Part shown: piece by piece, positions 15,598-24,283 of the stretch
How the letters are laid out: each line of letters opens with the position of its first letter
Position numbering within the stretch: the first letter of the stretch is position 1
Source of the DNA: Streptomyces sp. DG1A-41
GTDB lineage: Bacteria > Actinomycetota > Actinomycetes > Streptomycetales > Streptomycetaceae
Direction: 5' to 3'
Length of the DNA: 64,000 bases
NCBI RefSeq assembly: GCF_037055355.1
Contig: NZ_CP146350.1
Coordinates: 124,001-188,000, forward strand
Translations under genes and position numbers: made by a program
Notes under the pieces: model-generated
Told to the model about the DNA's origin: nothing
Databases searched by the model: none
What the model saw: the letters and a program-made list of their open reading frames with translations, nothing else

Positions 15598-17076
15598 TCA
15601 GGCGTGAGCGGTCGACCCGCGTGCCACGACGCGCAGGGTGCGGACGGAGGAGTCCGCCGCGTCGGGGATGAGGACGCCGTGCTCGACGCCGCTGCGCAGG
15701 TAGTCCAGGACCTCGTCGGTGATGACCTCCCCGGGCGCCACCACGGGAACGCCCGGCGGATAGGGACTGATCATCTCCGCGGAGATCCGTCCTGCGGCCC
15801 GCTCGGCGGGCACGTGCTCGACCGGGGCGAAGAACGCCTCGCGGGGCAGCATCGCCTGCTCCAGCTCCAGCGCCGAGGGCTCGGGCAGGTGGACCGGCGG
15901 CCGCCGCTCGATGGTGTGCGCCCGTTCGACGAGCGCGGCCAGCGCGTCCACCAGGACCGTCTCGGTCTCGTCGTCGTCCGCGTACGTGATCGAAGCGCTG
16001 ATGCGGCAGGTGTCCGAGCCGCCGACGTCCACGTGGCGGTGGGTGCGCAGCCACTCCGCGGCCTGCATCCCGCTGATGCCGAGCTTGCGTACGTCGATGA
16101 CGAGCTTGAGCGGATCGAGGTCGGCGGCGAGCCCGTCCTCCACGACCTCCCGCCCCATGGGCCGCAGACCCGGCAGCTCGGCGACCGCCGCCCGGACGCG
16201 TTCGGCGCGGCGGATGGCGGCCTCCAGGAGTTCGTATCCCTGTTCGACCATCTGGCGGCGCCAGCCGTCGAGCGTGGCGTAGACGAGGGAGGAGGCGCTG
16301 GTGGTGCCGAGCAGGTCCTCCCGCTGCTTCAGGACCTCGGACGACACGCGGTCGTACTGGAGGTGGAAGACGGAGCTCTGCTCCACCGCCCCGCCCATCT
16401 TGTGCACGCTGGTCACCACGAGGTCGGCCTCGGCGTCCATGCCCCAGGCGGGCAGGGCGGGGTGGAACGGCAGGTGGGCGCCCCAGGCCTCGTCGACGAT
16501 GACGGGCACGCCGAACTCGTGGCACACCCGGGCCACTCCCCCGATGTCCGCACAGGAGCCCCAGTCGGTGGGCGTGATGAGCAGCATGCCCTTGGCGTCC
16601 GGGTGTTCCCGGAGCCGCAGGCGGACGTCGTCCGGCTCGGGCGGGTGGGCCAGGTGCCGTTCGGTGTCGAACTTCGGGTGCACCCAGATCGGCTCGACGC
16701 CGTTGACGACGACGGCCGCGATGACGGACTTGTGGGCGTTGCGCGACAGCAGCAGCTTCTCACCCGGCCCGGCCGCGGCCAGCATGGCGGTCTTCACGGA
16801 CAGGGAGCTGCCGCAGGTGGAGAAGAACGCGTGCTCGGCGTGGACCGCGTCCGCCATGAGCTCCTGGGCCCGGCTGAGGACGCCCTGCGACTGGCGGCGG
16901 TCGTCGAGGCCGTTGAGGGAGAGCACGTCGGAACGGAACACGTCGAGCCCGACGATCTCCGCGACCCGGGGGTCCACTCCCCTGCCCTGCTTGTGGCCCG
17001 GCGGGCCGTAGGCGATGTCGCCGCGGCGCCGGAAGTCCTCCAGCGCCTCCAGGACGGGCACGCGCGAGTGGTCCAT
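15598..17076 (-). CDS. PLP-dependent Orn/Lys/Arg decarboxylase family protein
   Basis: Cytoplasmic PLP enzyme of the fold-I Orn/Lys/Arg decarboxylase family (492 aa), starting at ATG 17076 after GGGAGGA. The PLP lysine is Lys226 in SVHKMGG, and the cofactor-binding Asp is in VDEAWGAH (about 195). GPPGHKQGRG near residue 24 is the family N-terminal signature, and the C-terminal domain (FFAPVEHVP, ISPYPPGVPVV) is complete. Length fits the short group lacking the wing domain. The substrate (lysine, arginine or ornithine) cannot be decided from sequence. It diverges from the M20 peptidase gene across about 300 bp. Confidence 0.9.
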   Translation of the reverse strand: MDHSRVPVLEALEDFRRRGDIAYGPPGHKQGRGVDPRVAEIVGLDVFRSDVLSLNGLDDRRQSQGVLSRAQELMADAVHAEHAFFSTCGSSLSVKTAMLAAAGPGEKLLLSRNAHKSVIAAVVVNGVEPIWVHPKFDTERHLAHPPEPDDVRLRLREHPDAKGMLLITPTDWGSCADIGGVARVCHEFGVPVIVDEAWGAHLPFHPALPAWGMDAEADLVVTSVHKMGGAVEQSSVFHLQYDRVSSEVLKQREDLLGTTSASSLVYATLDGWRRQMVEQGYELLEAAIRRAERVRAAVAELPGLRPMGREVVEDGLAADLDPLKLVIDVRKLGISGMQAAEWLRTHRHVDVGGSDTCRISASITYADDDETETVLVDALAALVERAHTIERRPPVHLPEPSALELEQAMLPREAFFAPVEHVPAERAAGRISAEMISPYPPGVPVVAPGEVITDEVLDYLRSGVEHGVLIPDAADSSVRTLRVVARGSTAHA

Positions 17077-17374
17077 GGTTCCTCCCAGGTCCGGCCCGCC
17101 AGCCAGCCACCGCCGCGGCGTCCACACTGTCGTGGCCCGGCGGGTACACCGACTGTGTTGCACTCGGACACCGGTCGAAACGCGGGGTGGTGTCACGGCA
17201 CGGGGCGGCGACCCGCTCCAGGGCGCAGCGGCACCGGTCGCAACGCTGTGAGTGTCGCGGCCGGCCGAAACCCGCCAAGGGCCACGACCGCACCAGACGA
17301 AGACGCGGCGGGTGTCGCCGCACCGGGCGGTGAAACCCGGTCGGGGACACGCAGGCGACGCCGGGGAGGTCTCT
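17077..17374. other. 298-bp divergent intergenic region
   Basis: Region between the divergent decarboxylase and M20 genes. It should hold both promoters; I see no clear -35/-10 pair, palindrome or small gene. Confidence 0.4.
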
Positions 17375-18559
17375 GTGGAGCGCACGCTCGACGACGTGTA
17401 CAAAGCCGTCCGTGAGGAGGTGGCGGCCCGGGCCGGCGTGCTGTGGGACGTGGCCTCGCGGCTGCACGCCGAGCCCGAGTACGCCTTCACCGAGCACCGG
17501 GCGGCGGCCCTGCTGCCGGGTGAGCTGGAACGGGCTGGTTTCGCCGTGGAGCGCGGCGTGGCCGGGATGCCGACCGCGTTCACGGCGCGCTCGGGCCGGG
17601 GCCGGCCCGCGGTGGCTCTGCTGCTGGAGTACGACGCCCTGCCCGGCCTGGGCCACGCGTGCGGCCACAACCTGATCGCCGCGGCGGGCCTGGGAGCCGC
17701 ACTGGCGGTGGGAGCCGTGCCGGAGGCGTCCGCCGGGACGGTGCTGGCGGTCGGCACGCCGGCTGAGGAGGGCGGGGGCGGCAAGGCCCTCGAGGTGGAG
17801 GCCGGGGTGTTCGACGGCGTCGACGCGGCGCTGATGTTCCATCCGGGCGTCCACAGCTGGGCGCGGGCGCCGCTGACCGCGCAGGTGCAGTACCGGGTGG
17901 CCTTCCACGGCCGGGCCGCGCACCCCACGGGGAACCCGACGGAGGGCATCGACGCGCTGGCGGCGCTGGTGGAGCTCTTCAACGTGCTGGCCGTGCTGGG
18001 GCGGCGGCTGCCGGAGGGCTCGCACGTGCAGGGCATCGTCACCCATGGCGGCACCGCCACCAACATCGTCCCGGAGTACGCCGAGGGGCTGTTCGGTCTG
18101 CGCGCGGTCACGACGCCGGCGCTCGGGGACCTCACGGAACGGCTGCGGGAGTGCGCCGAAGGCGTGGCCCGGGCCACGGGCACGATCGCCGAGGTCGAGC
18201 AGGCCACCGTGCGCTACGAGCACTTCCGGGACAGCGAGGCGTTGTCCGAGCGGTTCGCCGCGCATCTGTCCCGGGCCGGGATCCCGCTGTCACCGCCCGT
18301 GCCCGGCGTGTACCTGGGGTCCTCCGACATCGGGAACGTCAGTTCGCGGGTGCCCGCCATCCACCCGTTCGTCGCGATCATGGACGAGGGCGGCTCCGAC
18401 CACACCCCGGAGTTCGCCGAGGCCGCCGCCTCTCCGCGCGCCCGCGAGGTGCTGACAGCCGCGACGGAGGCCCTCGCGTGCACCGCCGTGGACGTCCTGC
18501 TGTCCGAGGAGCTGCGCGAGGAGGCATGGGCGCGGCACCGGGCGGCGCGAACCGGGTGA
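17375..18559 (+). CDS. M20 family amidohydrolase/metallopeptidase
   Basis: Cytoplasmic zinc hydrolase of the M20 family, resembling the p-aminobenzoyl-glutamate hydrolase/carboxypeptidase group (394 aa). The start is GTG 17375, six bases after GGGGAGG. Metal-site motifs are visible: EYDALPGLGHACGHN (Asp/His ligands) and GTPAEEGGGGK (catalytic Glu). The dimerisation-domain signature HGRAAHPTGNP is followed by IVTHGGTATNIVPEYAE. SSDIGNVS and the C-terminal DHTPEF supply the last ligands. Substrate unknown. The DoxX-like gene follows at 63 nt. Confidence 0.88.
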   Translation: MERTLDDVYKAVREEVAARAGVLWDVASRLHAEPEYAFTEHRAAALLPGELERAGFAVERGVAGMPTAFTARSGRGRPAVALLLEYDALPGLGHACGHNLIAAAGLGAALAVGAVPEASAGTVLAVGTPAEEGGGGKALEVEAGVFDGVDAALMFHPGVHSWARAPLTAQVQYRVAFHGRAAHPTGNPTEGIDALAALVELFNVLAVLGRRLPEGSHVQGIVTHGGTATNIVPEYAEGLFGLRAVTTPALGDLTERLRECAEGVARATGTIAEVEQATVRYEHFRDSEALSERFAAHLSRAGIPLSPPVPGVYLGSSDIGNVSSRVPAIHPFVAIMDEGGSDHTPEFAEAAASPRAREVLTAATEALACTAVDVLLSEELREEAWARHRAARTG

Positions 18560-18622
18560 GTGCTTCCGCCCCTGGCGGGGAACCCGGCGGACGCCGTACC
18601 CACCGACACTCTGGAGAGGGCC

Positions 18623-19156
18623 ATGAGTCTGTTGCGCGTGCTCGGCCGTCCCATGCTGGCCTCGATGTTCCTGACGGGTGGCCTGAACTCCGTCCGTGAG
18701 CCGAAGGAGGTCGCCCCGGTCGCCGAGCCTGTCGTACAACCAGTCACCGAACGCGTCTCGGCGCTGCCGGACCGCACCGAGCAGGTCGTACGGCTGAACG
18801 GTGCCGTGCAGGTCGTGGCCGGGCTGATGCTGGCCACCGGGCGCATGCCGCGTCCGGCCGCGCTGGCCATAGCGGCCACGCTGGTGCCGACGACGCTGGC
18901 GGGGCACCGCTTCTGGGAGGCCGAGGATCCTTCGGAGCGGGCCCAGCAGCGGATCCACTTCTTCAAGAACATGTCCATGCTCGGCGGGCTGCTGATCGCC
19001 GCGGACGACACCGGCGCACGCCCCTCCGTGGTGTGGCGTGGCACCCACGCCGCCCGTGGCCTGCGGCGGAACACGGGTCTGGTGCGGCGCATCGTACGTA
19101 CCACCACGGGCCCGGCCGCGGCGGCCGGGCGTGTCCGGGCCAAGCTCCCGGTCTGA
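18623..19156 (+). CDS. DoxX-family membrane protein
   Basis: 177-aa membrane protein starting at ATG 18623 with GGAGAGG upstream. The DoxX pattern is visible: LLRVLGRPMLASMFLTGGL at the N-terminus, a second segment VVAGLMLATGRMPRPAALA, and RIHFFKNMSMLGGLLIAADD, the conserved third/fourth segment. An Arg-rich C-terminal tail (about 40 residues) is cytoplasmic. DoxX-like proteins are associated with respiratory or redox functions, but the activity of this subgroup is unknown. It lies between the M20 gene and a hemerythrin gene 79 nt downstream. Confidence 0.85.
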   Translation: MSLLRVLGRPMLASMFLTGGLNSVREPKEVAPVAEPVVQPVTERVSALPDRTEQVVRLNGAVQVVAGLMLATGRMPRPAALAIAATLVPTTLAGHRFWEAEDPSERAQQRIHFFKNMSMLGGLLIAADDTGARPSVVWRGTHAARGLRRNTGLVRRIVRTTTGPAAAAGRVRAKLPV

Positions 19157-19235
19157 TTGATCAACGGGCGGGGCGAACCGACCGCGCGTTAGCCCCCTGG
19201 GGCCCTGGGGACCCGGGGGGCTGGAGGTGAAGGAC

Positions 19236-19799
19236 ATGGGACACGGAGGAAACGTCATCGAGGAGCTGGTGACCGATCACCGCGAAGTCGAGGAGATGTT
19301 CGGCAAGATCGAGGGGCTGCCGCCCGGTCACCAGGACCGCAAGATGTACGCGGACCAGGTCACGATCGAGCTGGTGCGGCACTCGGTGGCCGAGGAGGCC
19401 TACCTCTATCCGGCCGTACGCGAGCACGTGGCCAACGGGGACGCCCTCGCCGACCGGGAGCTCGAGGACCATGCCACGGCCGAGCGGATCATGAAGGATC
19501 TGGAGGGCTGTGACCCGGGCGACGCCGATTTCGACCGGCAGATGGGCATGCTGATGAGCGAGATCCGCTCGCACATCGCCGACGAGGAGGGCAACCTCTT
19601 CCCGGCGCTGCGGCAGGCCTGTCCGATGGACGCGCTCAACGAGCTGGGCGAAAAGGTCCGGAACGCGAAGAAGACCGCCCCGACCCGGCCCCACCCCGCC
19701 GCACCCGACAAGCCTCCGGCGAACAAGCTCCTGGCTCCGGGCACCGGGATGATCGACCGGCTGCGCGACGCGCTGACCGGTCGCGGCAAGTCCGAGTAG
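19236..19799 (+). CDS. Hemerythrin HHE-domain protein
   Basis: 187-aa cytoplasmic protein with a hemerythrin-like di-iron four-helix bundle. I prefer ATG 19236, seven bases after GGAGGTG; a GTG at 19227 would sit on top of that site. Iron-ligand positions are visible as TDHREVEEMF, VRHSVAEEAYLYP, LEDHATAERIM and IRSHIADEEGNLFP, the complete HHE pattern. A Lys/Pro-rich tail follows. Actinobacterial relatives act in oxygen, NO or peroxide sensing or binding. A terminator follows the stop. Confidence 0.9.
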   Translation: MGHGGNVIEELVTDHREVEEMFGKIEGLPPGHQDRKMYADQVTIELVRHSVAEEAYLYPAVREHVANGDALADRELEDHATAERIMKDLEGCDPGDADFDRQMGMLMSEIRSHIADEEGNLFPALRQACPMDALNELGEKVRNAKKTAPTRPHPAAPDKPPANKLLAPGTGMIDRLRDALTGRGKSE

Positions 19800-20148
19800 A
19801 GCGAGCCGCCACCGCACACCGCCGTACCGGAGAAGGGCCCGTCGCCTCGGCGACGGGCCTTTCGCTGTGCCGTGTGGCCGCCGTCACGTGACGCGGGCTG
19901 GGCGAGGCCCGTGATCGACAGCTGTGATCAACCACACTCCCGGCCTCAAATACCAGGAGGCTGAGGGCGGTTGGGAGGTGTGAGGGCGGCGGGCGAGGGG
20001 CGGATGGATCCGACTCGGGGGTCCCCTCTGCCACGATGGTCGGCGCCGTATCCGGCGAGGGGAGCCACCGCGCAGCGCAGCCGGTGCTTCTCGTTCTCCT
20101 CGTCCCCCTCCTGCTGAGTCCTCCGACTCGTCTTGCGAGTACCGCACT
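19800..20148. other. 349-bp intergenic region upstream of the MFS gene
   Basis: Holds the hemerythrin terminator near its left end and presumably the promoter of the MFS gene near its right end. No gene or clear operator recognised. Confidence 0.4.
19836..19859 (+). terminator. Terminator after the hemerythrin gene
   Basis: GGCCCGTCGCC (19836-19846) pairs with GGCGACGGGCC (19849-19859), followed by TTTCG. A compact GC hairpin 37 nt after the hemerythrin stop. Confidence 0.75.
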
Positions 20149-21460
20149 GTGTCTTCCTCGCCCTCCCCTGCCCAGTCCGTCTCGCGCTCGCCCTGGCGGT
20201 CGCTGCGGTACCGCAGCATGCGCTGGTGGTCCGTCGCGAACTTCGTGTCGAACGCCGGTACGTGGATGCAGCTCACGGTGCAGAACCTGCTGGTCCTCGA
20301 GATCACCGGGTCCGCCGCCGCTACGGGGCTGTCCATGTCCGTGCAGGCCGCCCCCGCCCTGCTGATGAGCGTCCTCGGCGGCGCGGCCGTCGACCGGTGG
20401 CCCCGCAAGCTGACTGCGGCCGTGAGCCAGGCGCTGCTCGGCGCTGTCGCGTTCACCACGGCCGTGCTCGTGGCGCTGGACCGGCTCGACATGACCTCCC
20501 TGATGGTGCTGGCCGCCGTCACGGGTGTCGTCGCGACCGTCGACAACCCTGCGTGTGCGCTGCTGGGCAACGATCTCGTCCCGGCGGAGGACGTGCCCTC
20601 GGCCATCGGGGTCGGGGCGCTGGTGCACCAGTCGGGCCGGCTCGTGGGAGCGGCCATGGCCGGTGTGGCGGTGGGGTTCCTCGGCACGTCCGCGGCGTAC
20701 TTCGCGAACGGCGTGTCGTTCCTGTTCGTGGCCTCGGTCATTCCGTTCCTGCGGCCGGCTGCCGGAGCGGTGCGGGAGGTCGCGGTGGGCCCGAAGCGCA
20801 CCGGCTCGGACATGTCCGTGCGCGAGGGGCTGGCCTTCTTCGCACGGCGGCCGCGTCTGATGGCGCTCGCCGGGGTGACCGGGATCAGCGCGGTGTTCGG
20901 CCGCAACTACGGACTCACCCTGGCCGTGCTCGTCACGGGGCCGCTCGCGGGTGGTGCCGGTTCGTTCGGAACGGTGTCGACCGTGCTCGCCGTCGGCGGC
21001 ATCCTCGGCGCGGTCCTCGGCGCCCGGCTGCGCCTGGCCGTCCGTGCGGCTCGTGGGGGCGTTGGCGGCGGCCGGGGCGCTGCTCCAGGTGGTGGCGGGG
21101 CTGTCGCCGTCGCTCGCGGTGCTGATCGTGCTCGTGCTGCCGATGGCCGTGGTGGAGTCCGTCTCCGATACGGCCGGCACGGCCGTCCTCCAGACCGACC
21201 CGCCCGCCCACCTGCGGGGTCGCGTGCTGGGCGTGTGGGGCAGCATCGGCACGGTATGGAGCCTGGGCGGCCCGCCCGCCCTCGGCCTCCTCATGGAACT
21301 GGCCGGCGCCCGTGGCGCCCTCGTCACCGGCGGCCTGCTCATCGCCGGCGCGATCGGCGCGGGCTACCTGCTGCGGCAGCGCCGCACCACGACGCCTGTG
21401 GTGATCCGGACGGAGGAGGGCGACGTCCAGGGGCAGCCGGCGCTGAGCACGGCGGCCTGA
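20149..21460 (+). pseudogene. MFS transporter with a single-base frameshift
   Basis: Major facilitator superfamily exporter of the EntS/DUF894-like type, about 436 aa if repaired. The first frame (GTG 20149) runs through MRWWSVANFVSNAGTWMQ, GGAAVDRWPRKL (loop 2-3 motif) and VAVGFLGTSAAYFANGVSF to LAVGGILGAVLGARL. It then loses similarity at about 21030-21040. The expected continuation is in the next frame: SVRLVGALAAAGALLQVVAG to the stop at 21458-21460, with the last transmembrane segments (GLLIAGAIGAGYLL). One extra base accounts for the shift. Both halves keep normal codon bias, so the lesion is recent or a consensus error. Confidence 0.8.
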
Positions 21461-21499
21461 GCGGGGACGTGACGGGGGCACAGCGACTGGTGGCCGCGC

Positions 21500-22140
21500 C
21501 TGTTTGAAGTGGTTTCCAGGGCATGCACGGCTGGTCGGCGGCGGCTGCTGGAGCGATCCCGCAGGGCCGCAGCTTCGGCCGGCCGGTTGCCCCGGAGGGG
21601 ACCGCAGGTTCCAGGGGTGGTTGGCCGGCCTGCGCTGGAGGCGCCCCACACGACTGGTCGGCCGCCGCTGCCGGAGAAACCCCGCAGGGCCGCACGATCG
21701 GCGATCGGGCAGCCGCAGCTGCCACTGAAGGGCCGCAGAGCCTACGCGGCTGGTCGACCGCCACTGCGACCCGCACGACCACTACGACCGGGCAGCCGCA
21801 GCTGCCACTGACAGATCCGCAGCCCCCACGGCTGATCGGCCGCCGCAGCTGGGGAGACCCCCCACAAAGCCGCTGCGATCGACCGGCCGGGCTGTCCCGG
21901 AGGGGGTCCGCAGGTCCGAGCGGCTGGTCAGAGGGCTTCCGCCCGGGAGATCTGCCTGTCCCGCCCGAGGTGACAGCAGGGCTGCCGCGGGGCCCGAGTG
22001 GCCGGCCAGCCCGGCTCACCCGGAGGCGTCCTCACGCCCCGGCCAGCCCGGCTCACCCGGAGGTATCCGCAGAGCCCCCACGACTGACCGGCCCGGCACG
22101 GGCTGCCCCCGAGGGTCCCGTCAGCGGCCGGTCAGCCCCA
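21500..22140. repeat. Degenerate GC-rich repeats, gene-free
   Basis: The stretch 21461-22145 holds no gene. It contains diverged copies of a motif like GGCTGGTCGGCCGCCGCTGC followed by CCGCAGGGCCGC (around 21530, 21650 and 21830). Two exact 20-nt-class direct repeats are also visible: GGGCAGCCGCAGCTGCCACT at about 21708 and 21790, and GGCCAGCCCGGCTCACCCGG at about 22004 and 22043. It lies directly after the last gene of the heptose-glycan operon. Confidence 0.65.
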
Positions 22141-22145
22141 CATCG

Positions 22146-23552
22146 TCAGGAGCCCGACGGCCGCAGGGCCGCCGTCGCCGCCTTTGCCGCTCGGCGGGTC
22201 AGCAGGGTCGTGGAGCGGCCGTCGAGGTAGGGCAGGACCACGGCCTGGCCGCCCCAGGTGCGGAGCACCTCCGCCTCGGGCAGGTCCTGGACGGAGTAGT
22301 CGCCGCCCTTGACCCAGACGTCCGGGCGCAGCCGGGCCAGTACCGCCTCGGGGGTGTCCTCCTCGAACACCACGACGGCGTCGACGCTGCCGAGCGCGGC
22401 GAGGACGCGGGCGCGGTCCGCCGCCGGGTTGAGCGGGCGGCACGGGCCCTTGCGGCGGGTGACGGACGCGTCGGAGTTCAGGCACACGATGAGGCAGTCG
22501 CCGATGCGCCGCGCGCTCTCCAGCAGGCCGACGTGACCGGCGTGCACCAGGTCGAAGCAGCCGCCGGTGGCGACCACGGTGCCGCCCCGGGCACGGACGC
22601 TCTCCGCGAGGGCGAACGCGTCGGTCGCGGCGTCGTCCGCGGGGCCGGGCGGCGGCTCGGTCCGCCACAGGTCGGGGTTGCCCGCGCCGCCGGCCGCGAC
22701 GAAAGCGGCGGCCTCGGCGACGGCCCGTTGCAGCGCCTCCTCGGGCAGCAGGCCGTCGGCGAGGGCCGCCGCCGTCGTCGCGGCGAAGCAGTCGCCCGCG
22801 CCGCACGGGTCCCCGGCGGCCCGGTAGGGCACGGGGACGAGCATCGGCGTACCGGAGCCGGGCCGGGCCAGCAGCACCCCTCGGTCACCGAGGGTGACGG
22901 CGACGCCCGCGGCCCGCCAGCGCTCCGCGAGCCGCGTCCCGCGCTCGGCGTACGCGCCCAAGGACGTCCCTCCGGAGCCGGGGTGCAGGGCTCGTGCCTC
23001 CGCCGCGTTGGGGGTGACGAGCCGGGCTCCGGGCACGGGCGGGTCGCCGTTGGGATGCGGGTCCCACACCAGGGGTGTGCGGCGGGCGGCGTCCTCGAGG
23101 TGCGGCCGCAGGGCGCCCGCGGTGTGGCGCCCGTAGTCGGCGACCAGGATCGCGCGGGCGCTCGCCAGTGCCTCCCGGACCGCGTCGTCGGGTTCGCCGG
23201 GGGTGCCGCCGCCCCGGTCGATGCGTACGACGGGCCGGCCGCCCGCGAGGACGCGGGTCTTGACCGGCAGGGTGCCCTTGAGCGGGAGCTCCAGCAGCCG
23301 GACCCGGCCACGCAGGTCACGCCGTACGGCCTCGCTGGCTTCGTCGTCGCCGAGCGCGGTCACCAGGACCACGTCCCGGCCGCCGCGGGCGGCGAGTGCG
23401 GCGGCCAGTCCGGCTCCTCCCGGGTGCCGCCGGTCTCCGGTGACGTCGACGACGGGGGCGGGGGCGTCCGGGGAGAGCCGGGTGGAGACGCCTTCGATGT
23501 CCTCGTCGAGGAGGACGTCCCCGACGACCGCGAGCGGTTCCGGTCCGGTCAT
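22146..23552 (-). CDS. hldE: Bifunctional heptose-7-phosphate kinase / heptose-1-phosphate nucleotidyltransferase
   Basis: HldE-type fusion enzyme (468 aa, against 477 in E. coli). It phosphorylates D-glycero-D-manno-heptose 7-phosphate at C1, then activates heptose 1-phosphate with a nucleotide, usually ATP. The N-terminal PfkB/ribokinase domain has GGAGLAAALAARGG and the anion-hole motif GDPCGAGDCFAA (about residues 1-300). The C-terminal cytidylyltransferase-like domain has GGCFDLVHAGHVGLLESAR (HxGH motif) and ends with DGRSTTLL. ATG 23552 overlaps the GmhA stop (ATGA), so the two steps are translationally coupled. It is the last gene of the operon; donor nucleotide and final heptose are not shown by sequence. 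Confidence 0.9.
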   Translation of the reverse strand: MTGPEPLAVVGDVLLDEDIEGVSTRLSPDAPAPVVDVTGDRRHPGGAGLAAALAARGGRDVVLVTALGDDEASEAVRRDLRGRVRLLELPLKGTLPVKTRVLAGGRPVVRIDRGGGTPGEPDDAVREALASARAILVADYGRHTAGALRPHLEDAARRTPLVWDPHPNGDPPVPGARLVTPNAAEARALHPGSGGTSLGAYAERGTRLAERWRAAGVAVTLGDRGVLLARPGSGTPMLVPVPYRAAGDPCGAGDCFAATTAAALADGLLPEEALQRAVAEAAAFVAAGGAGNPDLWRTEPPPGPADDAATDAFALAESVRARGGTVVATGGCFDLVHAGHVGLLESARRIGDCLIVCLNSDASVTRRKGPCRPLNPAADRARVLAALGSVDAVVVFEEDTPEAVLARLRPDVWVKGGDYSVQDLPEAEVLRTWGGQAVVLPYLDGRSTTLLTRRAAKAATAALRPSGS

Positions 23553-24184
23553 GACGTGCTCCCGTGGGTGAGGACCGTGCGCCGTGCGAGCGGCGTGGAA
23601 ACGGCCGTGTCGAAGCACTCGCAGAGCAGGTGGACGGCGACGAGGTGGGTCTCCTGGACGTTCGCGGTGCTGCCTGCGTCGATGCACAGGGCTTCGTGGG
23701 CGGCTTGGGCGAGGGGGTTCGGGCCGCGTCCGGTGAGCGCCCAGACGCGCAGTCCGGCCTGCCGGGCGGTCACGGCCGCGGCGATGAGGTTGGCGCTGCG
23801 GCCGGAGGTGGACAGCAGCATCAGGATGTCGCCGGGGCGGCCGTGGGCGCTGACCTGGCGGGCGTAGACGTGGTCGAAGCCGTAGTCGTTGCCGATGGCG
23901 GTCACGCTGGAGGTCTCGGCGTGCAGGGCGAGCGCGGAGTAGGCGGGGCGTTCCCGGCGGTAGCGGCCGACCAGTTCGGCGGTGAGGTGCTGGGCCTGGG
24001 CGGCGCTGCCGCCGTTGCCCGCGGCGAGCAGCCGGCCGCCGCCGGTGAGGACGTCGGCGAGCCGGCCGCCCCAGTCGGCGATCCGTTCGAGGCCGTGCCG
24101 GCGGAACCGGGCGAGTGCCTCTTCCAGTGACCGGCAGTGCAGGCGGGCGGCATCGAGCGCGGGCTGTGCAGGGTGTTCGCTCAT
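23549..24184 (-). CDS. gmhA: Phosphoheptose isomerase (SIS domain)
   Basis: Converts sedoheptulose 7-phosphate to D-glycero-D-manno-heptose 7-phosphate, the entry step of heptose synthesis. The 211-aa protein has one SIS domain: GGRLLAAGNGGSAAQAQHLTA with the conserved TAELVGRY (catalytic Glu), MLLSTSGRSANLIAA for sugar-phosphate binding, and NVQETHLVAVHLLCE with the catalytic His. Length is slightly above E. coli GmhA (192 aa). The stop overlaps the hldE start. A 99-nt gap separates it from the upstream glycosyltransferase gene, so an internal promoter is possible there. Confidence 0.9.
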   Translation of the reverse strand: MSEHPAQPALDAARLHCRSLEEALARFRRHGLERIADWGGRLADVLTGGGRLLAAGNGGSAAQAQHLTAELVGRYRRERPAYSALALHAETSSVTAIGNDYGFDHVYARQVSAHGRPGDILMLLSTSGRSANLIAAAVTARQAGLRVWALTGRGPNPLAQAAHEALCIDAGSTANVQETHLVAVHLLCECFDTAVSTPLARRTVLTHGSTS

Positions 24185-24283
24185 GCTGTTCGGGCGTGTC
24201 GCCGTTGGGTGGACGGCGGCGGACCCGCACCTCCTTCGGTCTTCGGGCGTCGGCGGCTGTCGGCGGGTCGGGGGCGGGGCGGT

